DNA of 64,000 bases from Thermomonas aquatica (GTDB lineage: Bacteria > Pseudomonadota > Gammaproteobacteria > Xanthomonadales > Xanthomonadaceae). Under the pieces are notes generated by a model. It was not told the origin of the DNA, did not search any database, and was given only the letters and a program-made list of their open reading frames with translations. Of this stretch, positions 39,061 to 51,309 are shown one piece after another. The stretch spans positions 1,922,001-1,986,000 of the forward strand of contig NZ_CP040871.1 of NCBI RefSeq assembly GCF_006337105.1. Direction: 5' to 3'. The position numbers and the translations under genes are program-made. The first letter of the stretch is position 1, and each line of letters opens with the position of its first letter.

Positions 39061-39978
39061 ATGCGCGATTTCCCCGACTATCCGTTCCAGCCGCAGCGCT
39101 TCGACGTGCGTCCCGGCATCGCCATGTCCTTCCTCGACGAAGGCCCGCGCGACGGCGAAGTGATCGTGATGCTGCACGGCAATCCGTCGTGGAGCTTCTA
39201 CTGGCGGCACCTGGTCGCGGGTTTGCGCGACAAGTACCGCTGCATCGTGCCGGACCATGTCGGCATGGGCCTGTCGGATCGTCCCGATGACGCGGCTTCG
39301 GCGCAGCCGCGCTACGACTACACATTGCAGTCGCGCATCGACGACGTTGATGCCCTGCTCAAGCACCTCGGCATCGACGGCCCGGTGACGCTGGCGGTCC
39401 ACGACTGGGGCGGGATGATCGGTTTCGGCTGGGCGCTGCGCGATCCGGCGCGGATCAAGCGACTGGTCATCACCAATACCGCCAGCTTCCCGCTGCCGCA
39501 GGCCAAGCGCTTCCCGAAACGGTTGGCGATGGGGCGCGATTCGCGCCTGGGCGGCTGGCTGATCCGCAGGTTCAACCTGTTCGCACGCGGCGCGGCCTGG
39601 TTCGGCACCGAGCGTGCGCTGTCGAAACCGGTGCGCGAGGCCTACGCCGGCGTGTACGACGGCTGGGACAACGCGATCGGCACGCAGCGCTTCATGCAGG
39701 ACATTCCGTTGCATGCAGGCGACCGCGCATGGCCGCTGGTGCAGGCCGCCGCCGCCGCGCTGCCCGGCTATTCGGATCGGCCGGTGTTCATCGGCTGGGG
39801 CCTGCGCGACTTCGTGTTCGACGTGCACTTCCTCGACGGCTTCCGCAAGGCGCTGCCGCGGGCGATCGTGCGCGACTTCGACGATGCCGGCCATTACGTG
39901 CTGGAGGACAAGCACGAGGTGCTGGTGCCGGCGATCCGCCGCTTTCTCGACGCGAATCCGCTGGCTGCGGGCGCTTGA
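39061..39978 (+). CDS. oleB: OleB, beta-lactone decarboxylase (haloalkane-dehalogenase-like alpha/beta hydrolase)
   Basis: 305 residues. It converts the cis-beta-lactone made by OleC into a cis-olefin and CO2. The hydrolase landmarks are LHGNPSWSFYWR (oxyanion), the nucleophile Asp115 in HDWGG, GLRDFVFD (acid) and the His in DDAGHYVLED. Asp rather than Ser as nucleophile is the hallmark of OleB and dehalogenases; genomic context with oleA, oleC and oleD favours OleB. Its stop overlaps the next start by one base. Confidence 0.95.
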   Translation: MRDFPDYPFQPQRFDVRPGIAMSFLDEGPRDGEVIVMLHGNPSWSFYWRHLVAGLRDKYRCIVPDHVGMGLSDRPDDAASAQPRYDYTLQSRIDDVDALLKHLGIDGPVTLAVHDWGGMIGFGWALRDPARIKRLVITNTASFPLPQAKRFPKRLAMGRDSRLGGWLIRRFNLFARGAAWFGTERALSKPVREAYAGVYDGWDNAIGTQRFMQDIPLHAGDRAWPLVQAAAAALPGYSDRPVFIGWGLRDFVFDVHFLDGFRKALPRAIVRDFDDAGHYVLEDKHEVLVPAIRRFLDANPLAAGA

Positions 39979-40661
39979 TGGATTTCGCCGCGCTCGACCG
40001 CAGCTTGCGCGAGACCGCGCTGGACTTCGCGCTCGACGCCGGCGAGAAACAGCAGCTGCGCGAGCTCGGCCAGCAGCTCGATGCCGGGCGCATCCGTTTC
40101 CTGCGCAACCGCGCCTTCGACATCGCCCGCGAGGCGATGCTGGCCAAGCCCGGCGAAACCCTGGACGCGCTGCGCTGGCTGGAGCAGGTGGTGAAGACCC
40201 TGGACGTGGCGAACGAGACCGCGACGGTGGTGTCGAGCGCCTATTTCTCGCCCGGCGACACCTGCCTGCGCCGGCTGTCCGACCTGATGCGCGGCTGCCG
40301 CGGCACGCTCGACATCTGCGTGTTCACCATCGCCGACGACCGCCTGACCGACGCCATCCTCGACTGCCACGCGCGCGGCATCCGGGTGCGCGTGCTCAGC
40401 GACAACGACAAGCAGTACGACAGCGGCAGCGACATCGAACGCCTGCGCACGCATGGCATCGAGGTGCGGCTGGACGACAGCCCGGCGCACATGCACCACA
40501 AGTTCGCCGTGTTCGACGGCCGGGTGCTGGCCAACGGCAGCTTCAACTGGACCCGCAGCGCCACCCGCGACAACGACGAGAACCTGGTGGTCAGCGACGA
40601 CGCCAACCTGGTGCGGGTGTTCGGCCTGCAGTTCGAGAAGCTCTGGCAGCAGTTCGGCTGA
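39978..40661 (+). CDS. PLD-like single-HKD phosphodiesterase-family protein
   Basis: 227 residues. One HKD motif, [19 protein letters not shown], lies near residue 170 and is preceded by the strand [14 protein letters not shown] region ([13 protein letters not shown]). Single-HKD members (PLD6/Nuc-like) work as dimers on phospholipids or nucleic acids. The N-terminal ~80 residues are helical and have no assigned domain. The start ATG overlaps the oleB TGA (TGATG), implying coupled translation with oleB. Whether it takes part in olefin formation or lipid turnover is unknown. Confidence 0.85.
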   Translation: MDFAALDRSLRETALDFALDAGEKQQLRELGQQLDAGRIRFLRNRAFDIAREAMLAKPGETLDALRWLEQVVKTLDVANETATVVSSAYFSPGDTCLRRLSDLMRGCRGTLDICVFTIADDRLTDAILDCHARGIRVRVLSDNDKQYDSGSDIERLRTHGIEVRLDDSPAHMHHKFAVFDGRVLANGSFNWTRSATRDNDENLVVSDDANLVRVFGLQFEKLWQQFG

Positions 40662-40665
40662 GGCC

Positions 40666-41055
40666 TCAGGCCTCGGGCAGCGGGTTCTTCTCGGCCTCGT
40701 CCACGCCGATCCAGTCGTCGGGCGTCAGCGCCTGCAATCCGTGCGCGATCCGCGCCTTGTCGCATTGCGCGCTCGCGGCGCCGAATTCCCACGAGGCCGG
40801 CACCAGCGCGCACACCGATGGCCGCCGGTCGTGGATGGTGCAGCGCGAGTAACGGCCGATGTCCGCATCCAGCGCGATGCAGCGCGGCTGCGCCTGCGAG
40901 GTGCCGCGCATGACGCGTTCGTGGGTGCGCAGCGGTTCGGTGAGTTCGAACGGCACCACGCCGCCCAGTGCGGGGTCGGCCTCCGACCAGTGGAAGCTGA
41001 CCCGGAAGAAGGCGCAGCAGGCGCCGCAGGTGAGGCAGGGGTGTTCGACGGGCAT
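40666..41055 (-). CDS. YkgJ-family zinc/iron-chelating cysteine-cluster protein
   Basis: 129 residues. The N-terminal CLTCGACC cluster and later cysteines ([23 protein letters not shown]) fit the YkgJ/CxxCxxCC family thought to bind Zn or Fe-S. Function is unknown. It is read against the ole genes and ends 4 bp from the PLD-like gene. The start is ATG 41055, seven bases from a GACAAT box that mirrors the one before oleC. Confidence 0.87.
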   Translation of the reverse strand: MPVEHPCLTCGACCAFFRVSFHWSEADPALGGVVPFELTEPLRTHERVMRGTSQAQPRCIALDADIGRYSRCTIHDRRPSVCALVPASWEFGAASAQCDKARIAHGLQALTPDDWIGVDEAEKNPLPEA

Positions 41056-41083
41056 GGCGCGCATTGTCGGCGACAATGGCGGC
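41056..41083. promoter_or_regulatory. Symmetric divergent promoter for oleC and the YkgJ-type gene
   Basis: Only 28 bp lie between the two ATGs. A perfect 15-bp dyad (ATTGTCG, G, CGACAAT; 41063-41077) places GACAAT on each strand: 6 nt before oleC and 7 nt before the YkgJ-type start. The two -10-like boxes are parts of one palindrome, so transcription should start at or beside the AUG in both directions. There is no room for ribosome-binding leaders. Confidence 0.6.
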
Positions 41084-42739
41084 ATGAGCGAACCCTGCAA
41101 CATCGCGGCCGCATTGCCCCGTCTTGCCCGCGAGCGTCCCGACCAGGTGGCGATGCGCTGCCCCGGCCGCAATGGCGCGTACGAGGTCGAATTGACGTAT
41201 GCGCAACTGGACGCGCGCAGCGACGCCATCGCCGCCGGCCTGGCCAGGCGCGGCATCGTCCGCGGCACCCGCGCGGTGGTGATGGTGCGGCCGACGCCCG
41301 AGTTTTTCCTGCTGATGTTTGCCCTGTTCAAGGCCGGCGCGGTGCCGGTGCTGGTCGATCCCGGCATCGACCGGCGCGCGCTGAAGCAATGCCTGGACGA
41401 AGCGCAACCGGAGGCGTTCATCGGCATCCCGTTGGCGCTGCTGGCGAAGGCGCTGCTGGGTTGGGCGAAGTCGGCGCGCGTGCGCATCACCACCGGCAGG
41501 CGTGCATGGCTGGCCGACGCGACGCTGGGCGATGTCGAGCGCGACGGCGCGGGCACGCTTTTCGAAGCGGGCGGCCCGCAGCTGGCCGACACCCGACCGG
41601 ACGATGTTGCGGCATTGCTGTTCACCAGCGGCAGCACCGGCGTGCCGAAGGGCGTGGTGTACCGGCATCGGCATTTCATCGCGCAGATCGCGATGCTGGG
41701 CGACGCGTTCGGGATCGAGGCCGGCGGCATCGACCTGCCGACCTTCCCGCCGTTCGCGCTGTTCGATCCCGCACTCGGCCTGACCTCGATCATCCCGGAC
41801 ATGGATCCCACGCGACCGGCCAAGGCGGATCCGCGCAAGCTGCATGCGGCGATCAAGCGTTTCGGCATCACCCAATTGTTCGGTTCGCCGGCATTGATGC
41901 GCGTGCTCGCGGAACATGGCGAACCGCTGCCCACGGTGAAGCGGGTGACCAGTGCCGGCGCGCCGGTGCCGCCCGAAGTCGTGTCGAAGATGCTCGAACT
42001 GCTGCCGCCCGATGCGCAGTTGTGGACGCCCTACGGCGCCACCGAATGCCTGCCGGTCGCCGTCATCGAAGGCCGCGAGCTGCTGACCCTGCGCGAACGC
42101 ACCGAAAGCGGCAGCGGCACCTGCATCGGCCGGCCGGTGCCGCCGAACGACGTGCGCATCATCGCCATCGACGACGAGCCGATCGCCGATTGGTGGCAGG
42201 CGACCCTGGTGCCCGATGGCGTGGTCGGGGAAATCACGGTGGCCGGGCCCAGCGCCACCGATGCCTACTTCAACCGCGATGCGCAGACGCGGCTGGCGAA
42301 GATCCGCGAAGGCGACCGCATCGTGCATCGCATGGGCGATCTCGGCTGGTTCGATGGCGAGGGCCGGTTGTGGTTCTGCGGGCGCAAGTCGCAGCGGGTG
42401 GTGGTCGACGCCGTCACCACGCTGTGCACGGAACAGGTCGAGCCGGTGTTCAACGCCCATCCCGACGTGGCGCGCAGCGCGCTGGTCGGGGTTGGGCCGA
42501 AGGGCGCGCAGCGGCCGGTGCTGTGCGTGGAACTGCGTCCCGGTGCGGGCAGGCGGGAATGGCCGCGCATCCAGCGGGAATTGCGGCGCATGGCCGATGG
42601 CCTGGTGCATACCGCCAAGGTCGACGCCTTCCTGCACTATCCGAAGCCATTTCCGGTCGATATCCGCCACAACGCCAAGATCGGCCGCGAGAAGCTCGCG
42701 GCATGGGCGGCCACCCAAGCCCTCGAGGACAGCGCATGA
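41084..42739 (+). CDS. oleC: OleC, beta-lactone synthetase (AMP-dependent synthetase family)
   Basis: 551 residues. It activates the 2-alkyl-3-hydroxy acid with ATP and closes it to a beta-lactone. The adenylate-forming motifs are [18 protein letters not shown] (P-loop), PYGATE and [17 protein letters not shown], and the conserved C-terminal lysine is in [11 protein letters not shown]. It overlaps oleD by 4 bp (ATGA). It is separated from oleAB by the PLD-like and YkgJ-type genes and has its own promoter. Confidence 0.96.
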   Translation: MSEPCNIAAALPRLARERPDQVAMRCPGRNGAYEVELTYAQLDARSDAIAAGLARRGIVRGTRAVVMVRPTPEFFLLMFALFKAGAVPVLVDPGIDRRALKQCLDEAQPEAFIGIPLALLAKALLGWAKSARVRITTGRRAWLADATLGDVERDGAGTLFEAGGPQLADTRPDDVAALLFTSGSTGVPKGVVYRHRHFIAQIAMLGDAFGIEAGGIDLPTFPPFALFDPALGLTSIIPDMDPTRPAKADPRKLHAAIKRFGITQLFGSPALMRVLAEHGEPLPTVKRVTSAGAPVPPEVVSKMLELLPPDAQLWTPYGATECLPVAVIEGRELLTLRERTESGSGTCIGRPVPPNDVRIIAIDDEPIADWWQATLVPDGVVGEITVAGPSATDAYFNRDAQTRLAKIREGDRIVHRMGDLGWFDGEGRLWFCGRKSQRVVVDAVTTLCTEQVEPVFNAHPDVARSALVGVGPKGAQRPVLCVELRPGAGRREWPRIQRELRRMADGLVHTAKVDAFLHYPKPFPVDIRHNAKIGREKLAAWAATQALEDSA

Positions 42740-43731
42740 AGATTCTGGTGACCGGCGGCGGCGGTTTCCTCGGGCAGGCCTTGTGCCGCGGGCTGGTCGC
42801 GCGCGGGCATGACGTCGCCAGTTTCAATCGCGGCCATTACCCGGCGCTCGATGCCATCAGCGTGAAGCAGATCGCGGGCGATCTTGCCGACCGCGACGCG
42901 GTGATGGCGGCATTCGCGGGCGGTTTCGACGCGGTGTTCCACAACGCCGCGAAAGCCGGCGCCTGGGGCAGCTACGACAGTTATCACCAGGCCAACGTGG
43001 TCGGCACGCAGAACGTGCTGGAGGCCTGCCGCGCACACGGCATCGGCAGGCTGGTCTACACCTCCACGCCCAGCGTCACCCATCGCGCGACCCATCCGGT
43101 CGAAGGCGGCACCGCCGAGACCGTGCCCTACGGCGAACACTTCCAGGCACCGTACGCGACCACCAAGGCCATCGCCGAGAAAGCGGTGCTGGCGGCCAAC
43201 GATGCCAGCCTCGCGACCGTCGCCTTGCGCCCGCGCCTGATCTGGGGCCCGGGCGACAACCAAATCCTGCCGCGTTTGGTCGAACGCGCGAAGGCCGGGC
43301 GCCTGCGCATCGTCGGCAGCGGCGGCAACAAGGTCGACACCACCTTCATCGACAATGCCGCGCAGGCGCATTTCGATGCCTTCGATCATCTCGCCCCGGG
43401 CGCGGCCTGCGCGGGCAAGGCCTACTTCATCAGCAACGGCGAGCCGTGGCCGATGCGCGACGTGCTCAACGGCCTGTTGCGCGCAGCGGGCGCCCCGGAA
43501 GTGCACAAGCACCTGCCGTTCCGCGTGGCCTACGCCGTCGGCGTGGTGTGCGAAGGCCTGTGGTCGGTGCTGCCGCTGCAGGGCGAGCCGCCGATGACGC
43601 GCTTCCTGGCCGAACAGCTCAGCACCAGCCATTGGTATTCGATGGCGCCGGCCACGCGCGATTTCGGGTACGTGCCGAAGGTGACGATGGCGGAAGGGTT
43701 GGAGCGCTTGCGGGCGTCGTTTCATCGCTGA
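42736..43731 (+). CDS. oleD: OleD, NADPH-dependent 2-alkyl-3-ketoacid reductase
   Basis: 331 residues of the extended SDR/3-beta-HSD type. It reduces the beta-keto acid from OleA to the beta-hydroxy acid used by OleC. The cofactor motif is [11 protein letters not shown]; catalytic Tyr and Lys are in [15 protein letters not shown] is characteristic of the group. The start ATG overlaps the oleC stop. It is the last gene of the locus and is followed at once by a 109-bp palindromic element. Confidence 0.96.
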   Translation: MKILVTGGGGFLGQALCRGLVARGHDVASFNRGHYPALDAISVKQIAGDLADRDAVMAAFAGGFDAVFHNAAKAGAWGSYDSYHQANVVGTQNVLEACRAHGIGRLVYTSTPSVTHRATHPVEGGTAETVPYGEHFQAPYATTKAIAEKAVLAANDASLATVALRPRLIWGPGDNQILPRLVERAKAGRLRIVGSGGNKVDTTFIDNAAQAHFDAFDHLAPGAACAGKAYFISNGEPWPMRDVLNGLLRAAGAPEVHKHLPFRVAYAVGVVCEGLWSVLPLQGEPPMTRFLAEQLSTSHWYSMAPATRDFGYVPKVTMAEGLERLRASFHR

Positions 43732-43735
43732 CGCA

Positions 43736-43844
43736 CCGTCTCGGTTGGCGGGCATGCGCAGCCGCTCCATCCAGTCATCCACGACTGAGTCGCGGGCGCG
43801 GGCCATCCATGGCCCGCTCTGCGCACGCCCGCCAACCGAGACGG
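43736..43844. repeat. 109-bp palindromic element (possible MITE-like repeat)
   Basis: Terminal inverted repeats of 26 bp (18 bp perfect, CCGTCTCGGTTGGCGGGC, then 8 bp with one mismatch) bound 43736-43761 and 43819-43844. A second small palindrome (GGGCCATCCATGGCCC) lies inside. It begins 5 bp after oleD and carries no gene. It could form a long hairpin that ends ole transcription. Its size and arms are suggestive of a small non-autonomous repeat, but a genome search is needed. Confidence 0.7.
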
Positions 43845-43876
43845 CGCTCCCGATCACTGTCGCGAGACGAAGCCCA

Positions 43877-43882
43877 TACAAT
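43877..43882 (+). promoter_or_regulatory. -10-like hexamer directly before ubiJ
   Basis: TACAAT followed by six bases and the ubiJ ATG. It predicts a leaderless mRNA and separates ubiJB from the ole operon. No clear -35. Confidence 0.55.
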
Positions 43883-43888
43883 GCCCGC

Positions 43889-44527
43889 ATGACCGAAGCG
43901 CCCTTCAACTGGAAGCAACCCGCCGGCAAGGCGCTGGAAATCGCGCTCAACCGCGCGCTGGCGCTGGACGAGGAAACGCGCGCGGCATTGAAGGCGCTGG
44001 ATGGCCAATGCGTCGCGGTCACGCTCACCTCGCCGCCGCTGGCCGTGCAGGTGCGCGTCGAGGGCGATGCCCTGCGCGTCGGTCCGCTGGATGCCGAGCG
44101 CGAGCCCGACCTCGGCGTGCGCAGCACGCTGATGGGATTGCTGGGGCAGTTGCCGATGTTCCGCCGCGACGACGCGCCGCCGATCGGCAAGCTGCGCATC
44201 GAAGGCGATGCCGAACTCGCGCGCCGCCTGCAGCAATTGGCGAAGAATTTCGATCCCGACTGGCAACTGCCGTTCGTGCGCGTGTTCGGCGACATCGCCG
44301 GCGTGCAGATCGCCAAGGCGCTGGCCGCGGGGTTGAAGCAGGCGCAGGTCGCCGGCAGGAACCTCGCCGAAACCGCCGCCGAATACGTGACCGAGGAAAG
44401 CCGCGACGTGGTGCCGCGCGCCGAGCTCGATGCCTTCCACGACGACGTGGACGCATTGCGCGACGACGTCGAGCGCATCGCCGCGAAGATCGCGCGCCTG
44501 CAGCGTGCGCGCGGAGCGTCCGCATGA
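43889..44527 (+). CDS. ubiJ: UbiJ, SCP2-domain ubiquinone biosynthesis accessory factor
   Basis: 212 residues. The N-terminal SCP2-type lipid-binding domain (about 20-120; [24 protein letters not shown]) is followed by a C-terminal coiled-coil helix ([22 protein letters not shown]). In E. coli, UbiJ binds ubiquinone intermediates and holds the cytosolic Ubi metabolon together with UbiK. Its gene overlaps ubiB by 4 bp, a conserved pairing that supports the call. Confidence 0.92.
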   Translation: MTEAPFNWKQPAGKALEIALNRALALDEETRAALKALDGQCVAVTLTSPPLAVQVRVEGDALRVGPLDAEREPDLGVRSTLMGLLGQLPMFRRDDAPPIGKLRIEGDAELARRLQQLAKNFDPDWQLPFVRVFGDIAGVQIAKALAAGLKQAQVAGRNLAETAAEYVTEESRDVVPRAELDAFHDDVDALRDDVERIAAKIARLQRARGASA

Positions 44528-46176
44528 AGTCCGCCTTGCGCGCGATGCGGATCGGCCGGGTGCTGCTGCGCTATCGGCTCGACGACCTGCTCGACGGCAC
44601 GCCGGCCGAGCGCTGGCTGAAGCTGATGCGCCCGTTCGTGCCGAAGGCACCGGCGCAGATCGCGGCGCTGCCGCGTGGCGCGCGCCTGCGTTTGGCGTTG
44701 CAGGACCTCGGGCCGATCTTCGTCAAGTTCGGGCAGATCCTCTCCACCCGCCGCGACCTGGTACCGCCGGACATCGCCGAAGAGCTGACCCACCTGCAGG
44801 ATCGGGTCGCGCCGTTCGACGGCGAACAGGCGCGCGCGCTGGTGGAGCAGGCGCTGGGCCGCAGCGTGGGCGACGCCTACGAGAGCTTCGACACCACGCC
44901 ACTGGCCTCGGCCTCGATCGCGCAGGTGCATGCGGCCACCTTGCCGGGCGGACGCGAGGTGGTGGTCAAGGTGCTGCGTCCCGGCATCGACCAGCAGATC
45001 GCCGCCGACATCGCCCTGCTGAAGAGCGTGGCCGGCATCGTCGAGCGCACCCATCCCAGCGCCGACAAGATCCGCCCGCGCGAGATCGTGGCCGAGATCG
45101 AGAACACCCTGGCCGCCGAACTCGACCTGCAGCGCGAGGCCGGCAACGCCTCGCTGCTGCGCCGCAACTGGATCGATTCGCCGGACCTGTACGTGCCGGA
45201 AGTGATCTGGTCGCACACCGCCGAGCGCGCGATGACGCTGGAGCGCGTGCGCGGCATCCCGTCCGACGACATCGCCAAGCTGGACGAGGCCGGCATCGAC
45301 CGCAAGCGGCTGGCGGCCAAGGGCGTGCGCCTGTTCTACCAGCAGGTGTTCCGCGACAATTTCTTCCATGCCGATGCGCACGCCGGCAACATCTGGGTGG
45401 ACGCCACGCGCAAGGAAAACCCGCGCTTCATCGCGCTGGATTTCGGGATCATGGGCCAGCTGTCGAGCGAGGATCAGTACTACCTCGCCGAGAATTTCAT
45501 GGCGATCTTCAACCGCGATTACCGTCGCATCGCCGAACTGCACGTGCAGGCCGGCTGGATGCCGGCGCATATCCGCATCGACGAACTGGAAGCGGCGGCG
45601 CGCGCGGTCTGCGAGCCGTACTTCACCCGCCCGCTGAGCGAGATCTCGCTGGCCGAGGTGCTGGTCAAGCTGTTCCGCACCGCGCAGCGCTACGAGCTCA
45701 CGTTGCAACCGCAGCTGATCCTGCTGCAGAAGACCCTGCTCAACATCGAGGGCGTGGGCCGCCAGCTGGATCCGAAAATCGATATCTGGGCGGTGGCGAA
45801 ACCCGTCCTCGAAACGATCCTCATCGAGCGCTACAGCCCGCAACGACTGGCCGGCGAATTCCGCAAGCGGCTGCCGGAAATGGTGACGCGCGCGCCGGAA
45901 ATGCCGCGCCTGCTGCATGCCTGGCTGCAGCAGCAGGTCGAGGGCAAGCACGAGTTGCGCATGCGCTCGCAGGACATCCGCGAGTTGAACCAGACCCTGC
46001 ACGCGCTGCAGCGGCGCACGGTGTCGGCGATCCTCGGCACCGGCCTGCTGATCGTGGCGGCGCTGATGTATGCGCTGGATGCGGGTGGGCCGAAATTGCT
46101 GCAACTGCCGGTCTCGACCTGGATCGCCGGCCTCGGCGGCTTGTGGGCCTTGCTGGCGGCGTGGCCGCGGCGCTAG
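44524..46176 (+). CDS. ubiB: UbiB, atypical kinase-like ubiquinone biosynthesis protein
   Basis: 550 residues. ADCK/ABC1-type atypical kinase fold: KFGQ (68-71, the KxGQ motif), nucleotide-binding [10 protein letters not shown], ExD region [12 protein letters not shown], and the metal motif ALDFGIMG. Two C-terminal membrane segments ([18 protein letters not shown] and [15 protein letters not shown]) anchor it. It has ATPase activity linked to ubiquinone precursor extraction from the membrane. The start overlaps ubiJ (ATGA). Confidence 0.96.
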   Translation: MKSALRAMRIGRVLLRYRLDDLLDGTPAERWLKLMRPFVPKAPAQIAALPRGARLRLALQDLGPIFVKFGQILSTRRDLVPPDIAEELTHLQDRVAPFDGEQARALVEQALGRSVGDAYESFDTTPLASASIAQVHAATLPGGREVVVKVLRPGIDQQIAADIALLKSVAGIVERTHPSADKIRPREIVAEIENTLAAELDLQREAGNASLLRRNWIDSPDLYVPEVIWSHTAERAMTLERVRGIPSDDIAKLDEAGIDRKRLAAKGVRLFYQQVFRDNFFHADAHAGNIWVDATRKENPRFIALDFGIMGQLSSEDQYYLAENFMAIFNRDYRRIAELHVQAGWMPAHIRIDELEAAARAVCEPYFTRPLSEISLAEVLVKLFRTAQRYELTLQPQLILLQKTLLNIEGVGRQLDPKIDIWAVAKPVLETILIERYSPQRLAGEFRKRLPEMVTRAPEMPRLLHAWLQQQVEGKHELRMRSQDIRELNQTLHALQRRTVSAILGTGLLIVAALMYALDAGGPKLLQLPVSTWIAGLGGLWALLAAWPRR

Positions 46177-46235
46177 CGAGTTCTGCCGCGCTGCGGGCAG
46201 GCGTATCCTCCGGGCTCCCTTCGCGAGGATCCTCC

Positions 46236-47282
46236 ATGACCACCAAGGCCTACGGCGCGCACGCCGCCGACCAACCCGTCGTCGCCCTCGACATCGAGCG
46301 CCGCGCGCCCGGGCCGCGCGACGTGCAGATCGACATCGCCTATTGCGGCATCTGCCATTCCGACCTGCACACGGTGCGCTCGGAATGGCCGGGCACGCTG
46401 TACCCCTGCGTGCCCGGCCACGAGATCGTCGGCCACGTGAGCGCGGTCGGCGGCGAGGTGCACGGCTTCAAGGTCGGCGACACCGTCGGCGTCGGCTGCC
46501 TGGTCGGCAGTTGCAAGCACTGCGCGTCCTGCGACGAGGGCCTGGAGCAGTACTGCACGAATGGTTTCGTCGGCACCTACAACGGGCCGACCGCGGACGC
46601 GCCCGGGCACACGCTGGGCGGCTATTCGCAACAGATCGTGGTCGACCAGGACTTCGTCCTGCACATCCGCCATCCGCAGGAACAACTGGCGGCGGTCGCG
46701 CCGCTGCTGTGCGCCGGCATCACCACCTATTCGCCGCTGCGGCACTGGAACGCCGGGCCGGGCAAGAAGGTCGGCATCGTCGGCATCGGCGGGCTGGGCC
46801 ACATGGGCATCAAGATCGCGCATGCGATGGGTGCGCACGTGGTGGCGTTCACCACCAGCGAATCCAAGCGCGCCGAAGCGCACAAGCTCGGTGCCGACGA
46901 GGTGGTGATCTCGAAGGATCCTGCGCAGATGCAGGCGCATGCCGGCAGCTTCGACTTCATCCTCAACACGGTGGCCGCGCCGCACGTGCTGGATGCGTTC
47001 ACCGCGTTGCTCAAGCGCGACGGCACCCTGTGCCTGGTCGGCGCGCCGGCATCGCCGCACCCGAGCCCGAGCGTGATGGGGCTGATCTTCGGCCGCAAGG
47101 CGATCGCGGGCTCCTTGATCGGCGGCATCGCCGAGACCCAGGAGATGCTGGATTTCTGCGCCGAGCACGGCATCGTGTCCGACATCGAGATGATCGATGC
47201 GCAAGAGATCGAAACCGCCTACGAACGCATGCTCAGGAGCGACGTGAAGTACCGCTTCGTGATCGATACCGCGTCGATGTGA
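46236..47282 (+). CDS. Zinc-dependent NAD(P) alcohol dehydrogenase (YahK/CAD type)
   Basis: 348 residues. Catalytic zinc ligands are in CGICHSDLH, GHEIVG and the later Cys in PLLCAGIT. The structural zinc site is CKHCASCDEGLEQYC. The cofactor motif GIGGLGHMGIKIA suggests NADP(H). The cinnamyl-alcohol-dehydrogenase-like subgroup reduces broad aldehydes. Start ATG 46236 has a GAGGAT site. A possible functional partner is the aldehyde dehydrogenase at 7456, though they are not linked. Confidence 0.92.
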   Translation: MTTKAYGAHAADQPVVALDIERRAPGPRDVQIDIAYCGICHSDLHTVRSEWPGTLYPCVPGHEIVGHVSAVGGEVHGFKVGDTVGVGCLVGSCKHCASCDEGLEQYCTNGFVGTYNGPTADAPGHTLGGYSQQIVVDQDFVLHIRHPQEQLAAVAPLLCAGITTYSPLRHWNAGPGKKVGIVGIGGLGHMGIKIAHAMGAHVVAFTTSESKRAEAHKLGADEVVISKDPAQMQAHAGSFDFILNTVAAPHVLDAFTALLKRDGTLCLVGAPASPHPSPSVMGLIFGRKAIAGSLIGGIAETQEMLDFCAEHGIVSDIEMIDAQEIETAYERMLRSDVKYRFVIDTASM

Positions 47283-47292
47283 GCAGCAGCAA

Positions 47293-47316
47293 GAAGCCCG
47301 GGAATTCCCGGGCTTC
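47293..47316. terminator. Perfect 24-bp palindrome between convergent genes
   Basis: The half GAAGCCCGGGAA is followed directly by its complement, so a hairpin can form on both transcripts. There is no T-run on the plus strand and only CTTCTTGC on the minus strand, so it is at most a weak bidirectional terminator. Confidence 0.6.
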
Positions 47317-47341
47317 CTGATGGCAGCAGACGGATCCGGGG

Positions 47342-50122
<2,781 letters not shown>

Positions 50123-50181
50123 GGATTCCGTTCCGGTGCGGGACAATGGCGCGAATTCTAGCGAAGCGCCCCGATCCGCCG

Positions 50182-50883
50182 ATGTCCGATTCGTCATCCC
50201 TGCCGGTGCTGTACCACGACGACGCGCTTGCGGTGGTCGACAAGCCCGCCGGCCTGATGGTCCACGACAGCGCGCTGGCGCGTGGCGAAACCGATTTCGC
50301 CGCGGACCGGCTGCGCGAGCAGTTCGGCAAGCCGATCTTCCTCGTGCATCGACTCGATCGCGCCACCAGCGGCTGCCTGCTGCTGGCCTTCGACCGCGAG
50401 ACCGCGTCCGCGCTGGGCAAGGTGCTGATGTCGCGCGAAGTCGAGAAAGACTATTGGGCGGTCTGTCGCGGCTGGCCGGCGGAGCGCGAGTTCCTGGTCG
50501 ACCATCCGCTCGACGGCGGCCCCGGCAAGCCGGCGAAGAAGCCGGCGCAGACCGCGTTCGAAGTGCTGGCCACCTGCGAATTGCCGCTGCCGTCGTCCAG
50601 TTTCGAGACGTCGCGCTATGCGCTGCTGCGCGCATCGCCGCTGACCGGCCGGTTCCGCCAGATCCGCCGCCACCTCAAGCACGGCTTCCATCACCTGGTC
50701 GGCGACAGCAGCCATGGCGACGGCCGCCACAACCGCAATTTCCGCATGCTCGGCATCCATCGCATGCTGCTGCACGCGCGCCGGCTGGCGTTCGTGCACC
50801 CGCATTCGGGCGAGCGGGTCGAAGCCATGGCGTCGCCGGATGCGGAGTTCGCCAAGGCGCTGGCCCTGTTCGAGTCGAAGTAA
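50182..50883 (+). CDS. truC: tRNA pseudouridine(65) synthase TruC
   Basis: 233 residues of the RluA family. The catalytic Asp is in HRLDRATSG. DKPAGLMVHDS at the N-terminus and GRFRQIRRHLKH fit TruC, which modifies U65 of tRNA. No S4 domain is present, as in TruC. Start ATG 50182 is divergent from the third M16 gene and precedes arfB by 9 bp. Confidence 0.9.
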   Translation: MSDSSSLPVLYHDDALAVVDKPAGLMVHDSALARGETDFAADRLREQFGKPIFLVHRLDRATSGCLLLAFDRETASALGKVLMSREVEKDYWAVCRGWPAEREFLVDHPLDGGPGKPAKKPAQTAFEVLATCELPLPSSSFETSRYALLRASPLTGRFRQIRRHLKHGFHHLVGDSSHGDGRHNRNFRMLGIHRMLLHARRLAFVHPHSGERVEAMASPDAEFAKALALFESK

Positions 50884-50892
50884 CATCGCCGC

Positions 50893-51309
50893 ATGCTGCA
50901 GGTCGGAACCATCGCCATCGACGACGACGAACTGGTCGAGCGCTTCGTGCGCGCGTCCGGGCCGGGCGGGCAGAACGTCAACAAGGTCGCCACCGCGGTC
51001 GAGTTGCGCTTCGACGTGGCCGGCTCGCCCTCGCTGCCGGAGCCGGTGCGTGCGCGGTTGCTGGCCAGGCGCGACCGGCGCATGACCGCCGATGGCGTGC
51101 TGGTGCTCAATGCGCAGCGCTTCCGCACCCAGGAGCGCAACCGCCAGGACGCGCGCGAGCGGCTGGCGCACTTCATCGAGACCGGCCTGCATGCGCCGAA
51201 GCCGCGGATCGCCACCAAGCCCTCGCGCGGGGCCAGGGAGCGCCGCTTGGGCGAGAAACGCGGACGTGCGACGATCAAGCAGGGGCGCTCGGGGAAGGGC
51301 TGGGATTGA
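50893..51309 (+). CDS. arfB: Alternative ribosome-rescue factor ArfB
   Basis: 138 residues. The release-factor catalytic loop is SGPGGQNVNKV (GGQ). The C-terminal tail is highly basic (KPSRGARERRLGEKRGR), which in ArfB (YaeJ) enters the empty mRNA channel of stalled ribosomes. It hydrolyses peptidyl-tRNA on non-stop complexes. The stop overlaps the TTG start of the acyltransferase gene. Confidence 0.95.
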   Translation: MLQVGTIAIDDDELVERFVRASGPGGQNVNKVATAVELRFDVAGSPSLPEPVRARLLARRDRRMTADGVLVLNAQRFRTQERNRQDARERLAHFIETGLHAPKPRIATKPSRGARERRLGEKRGRATIKQGRSGKGWD

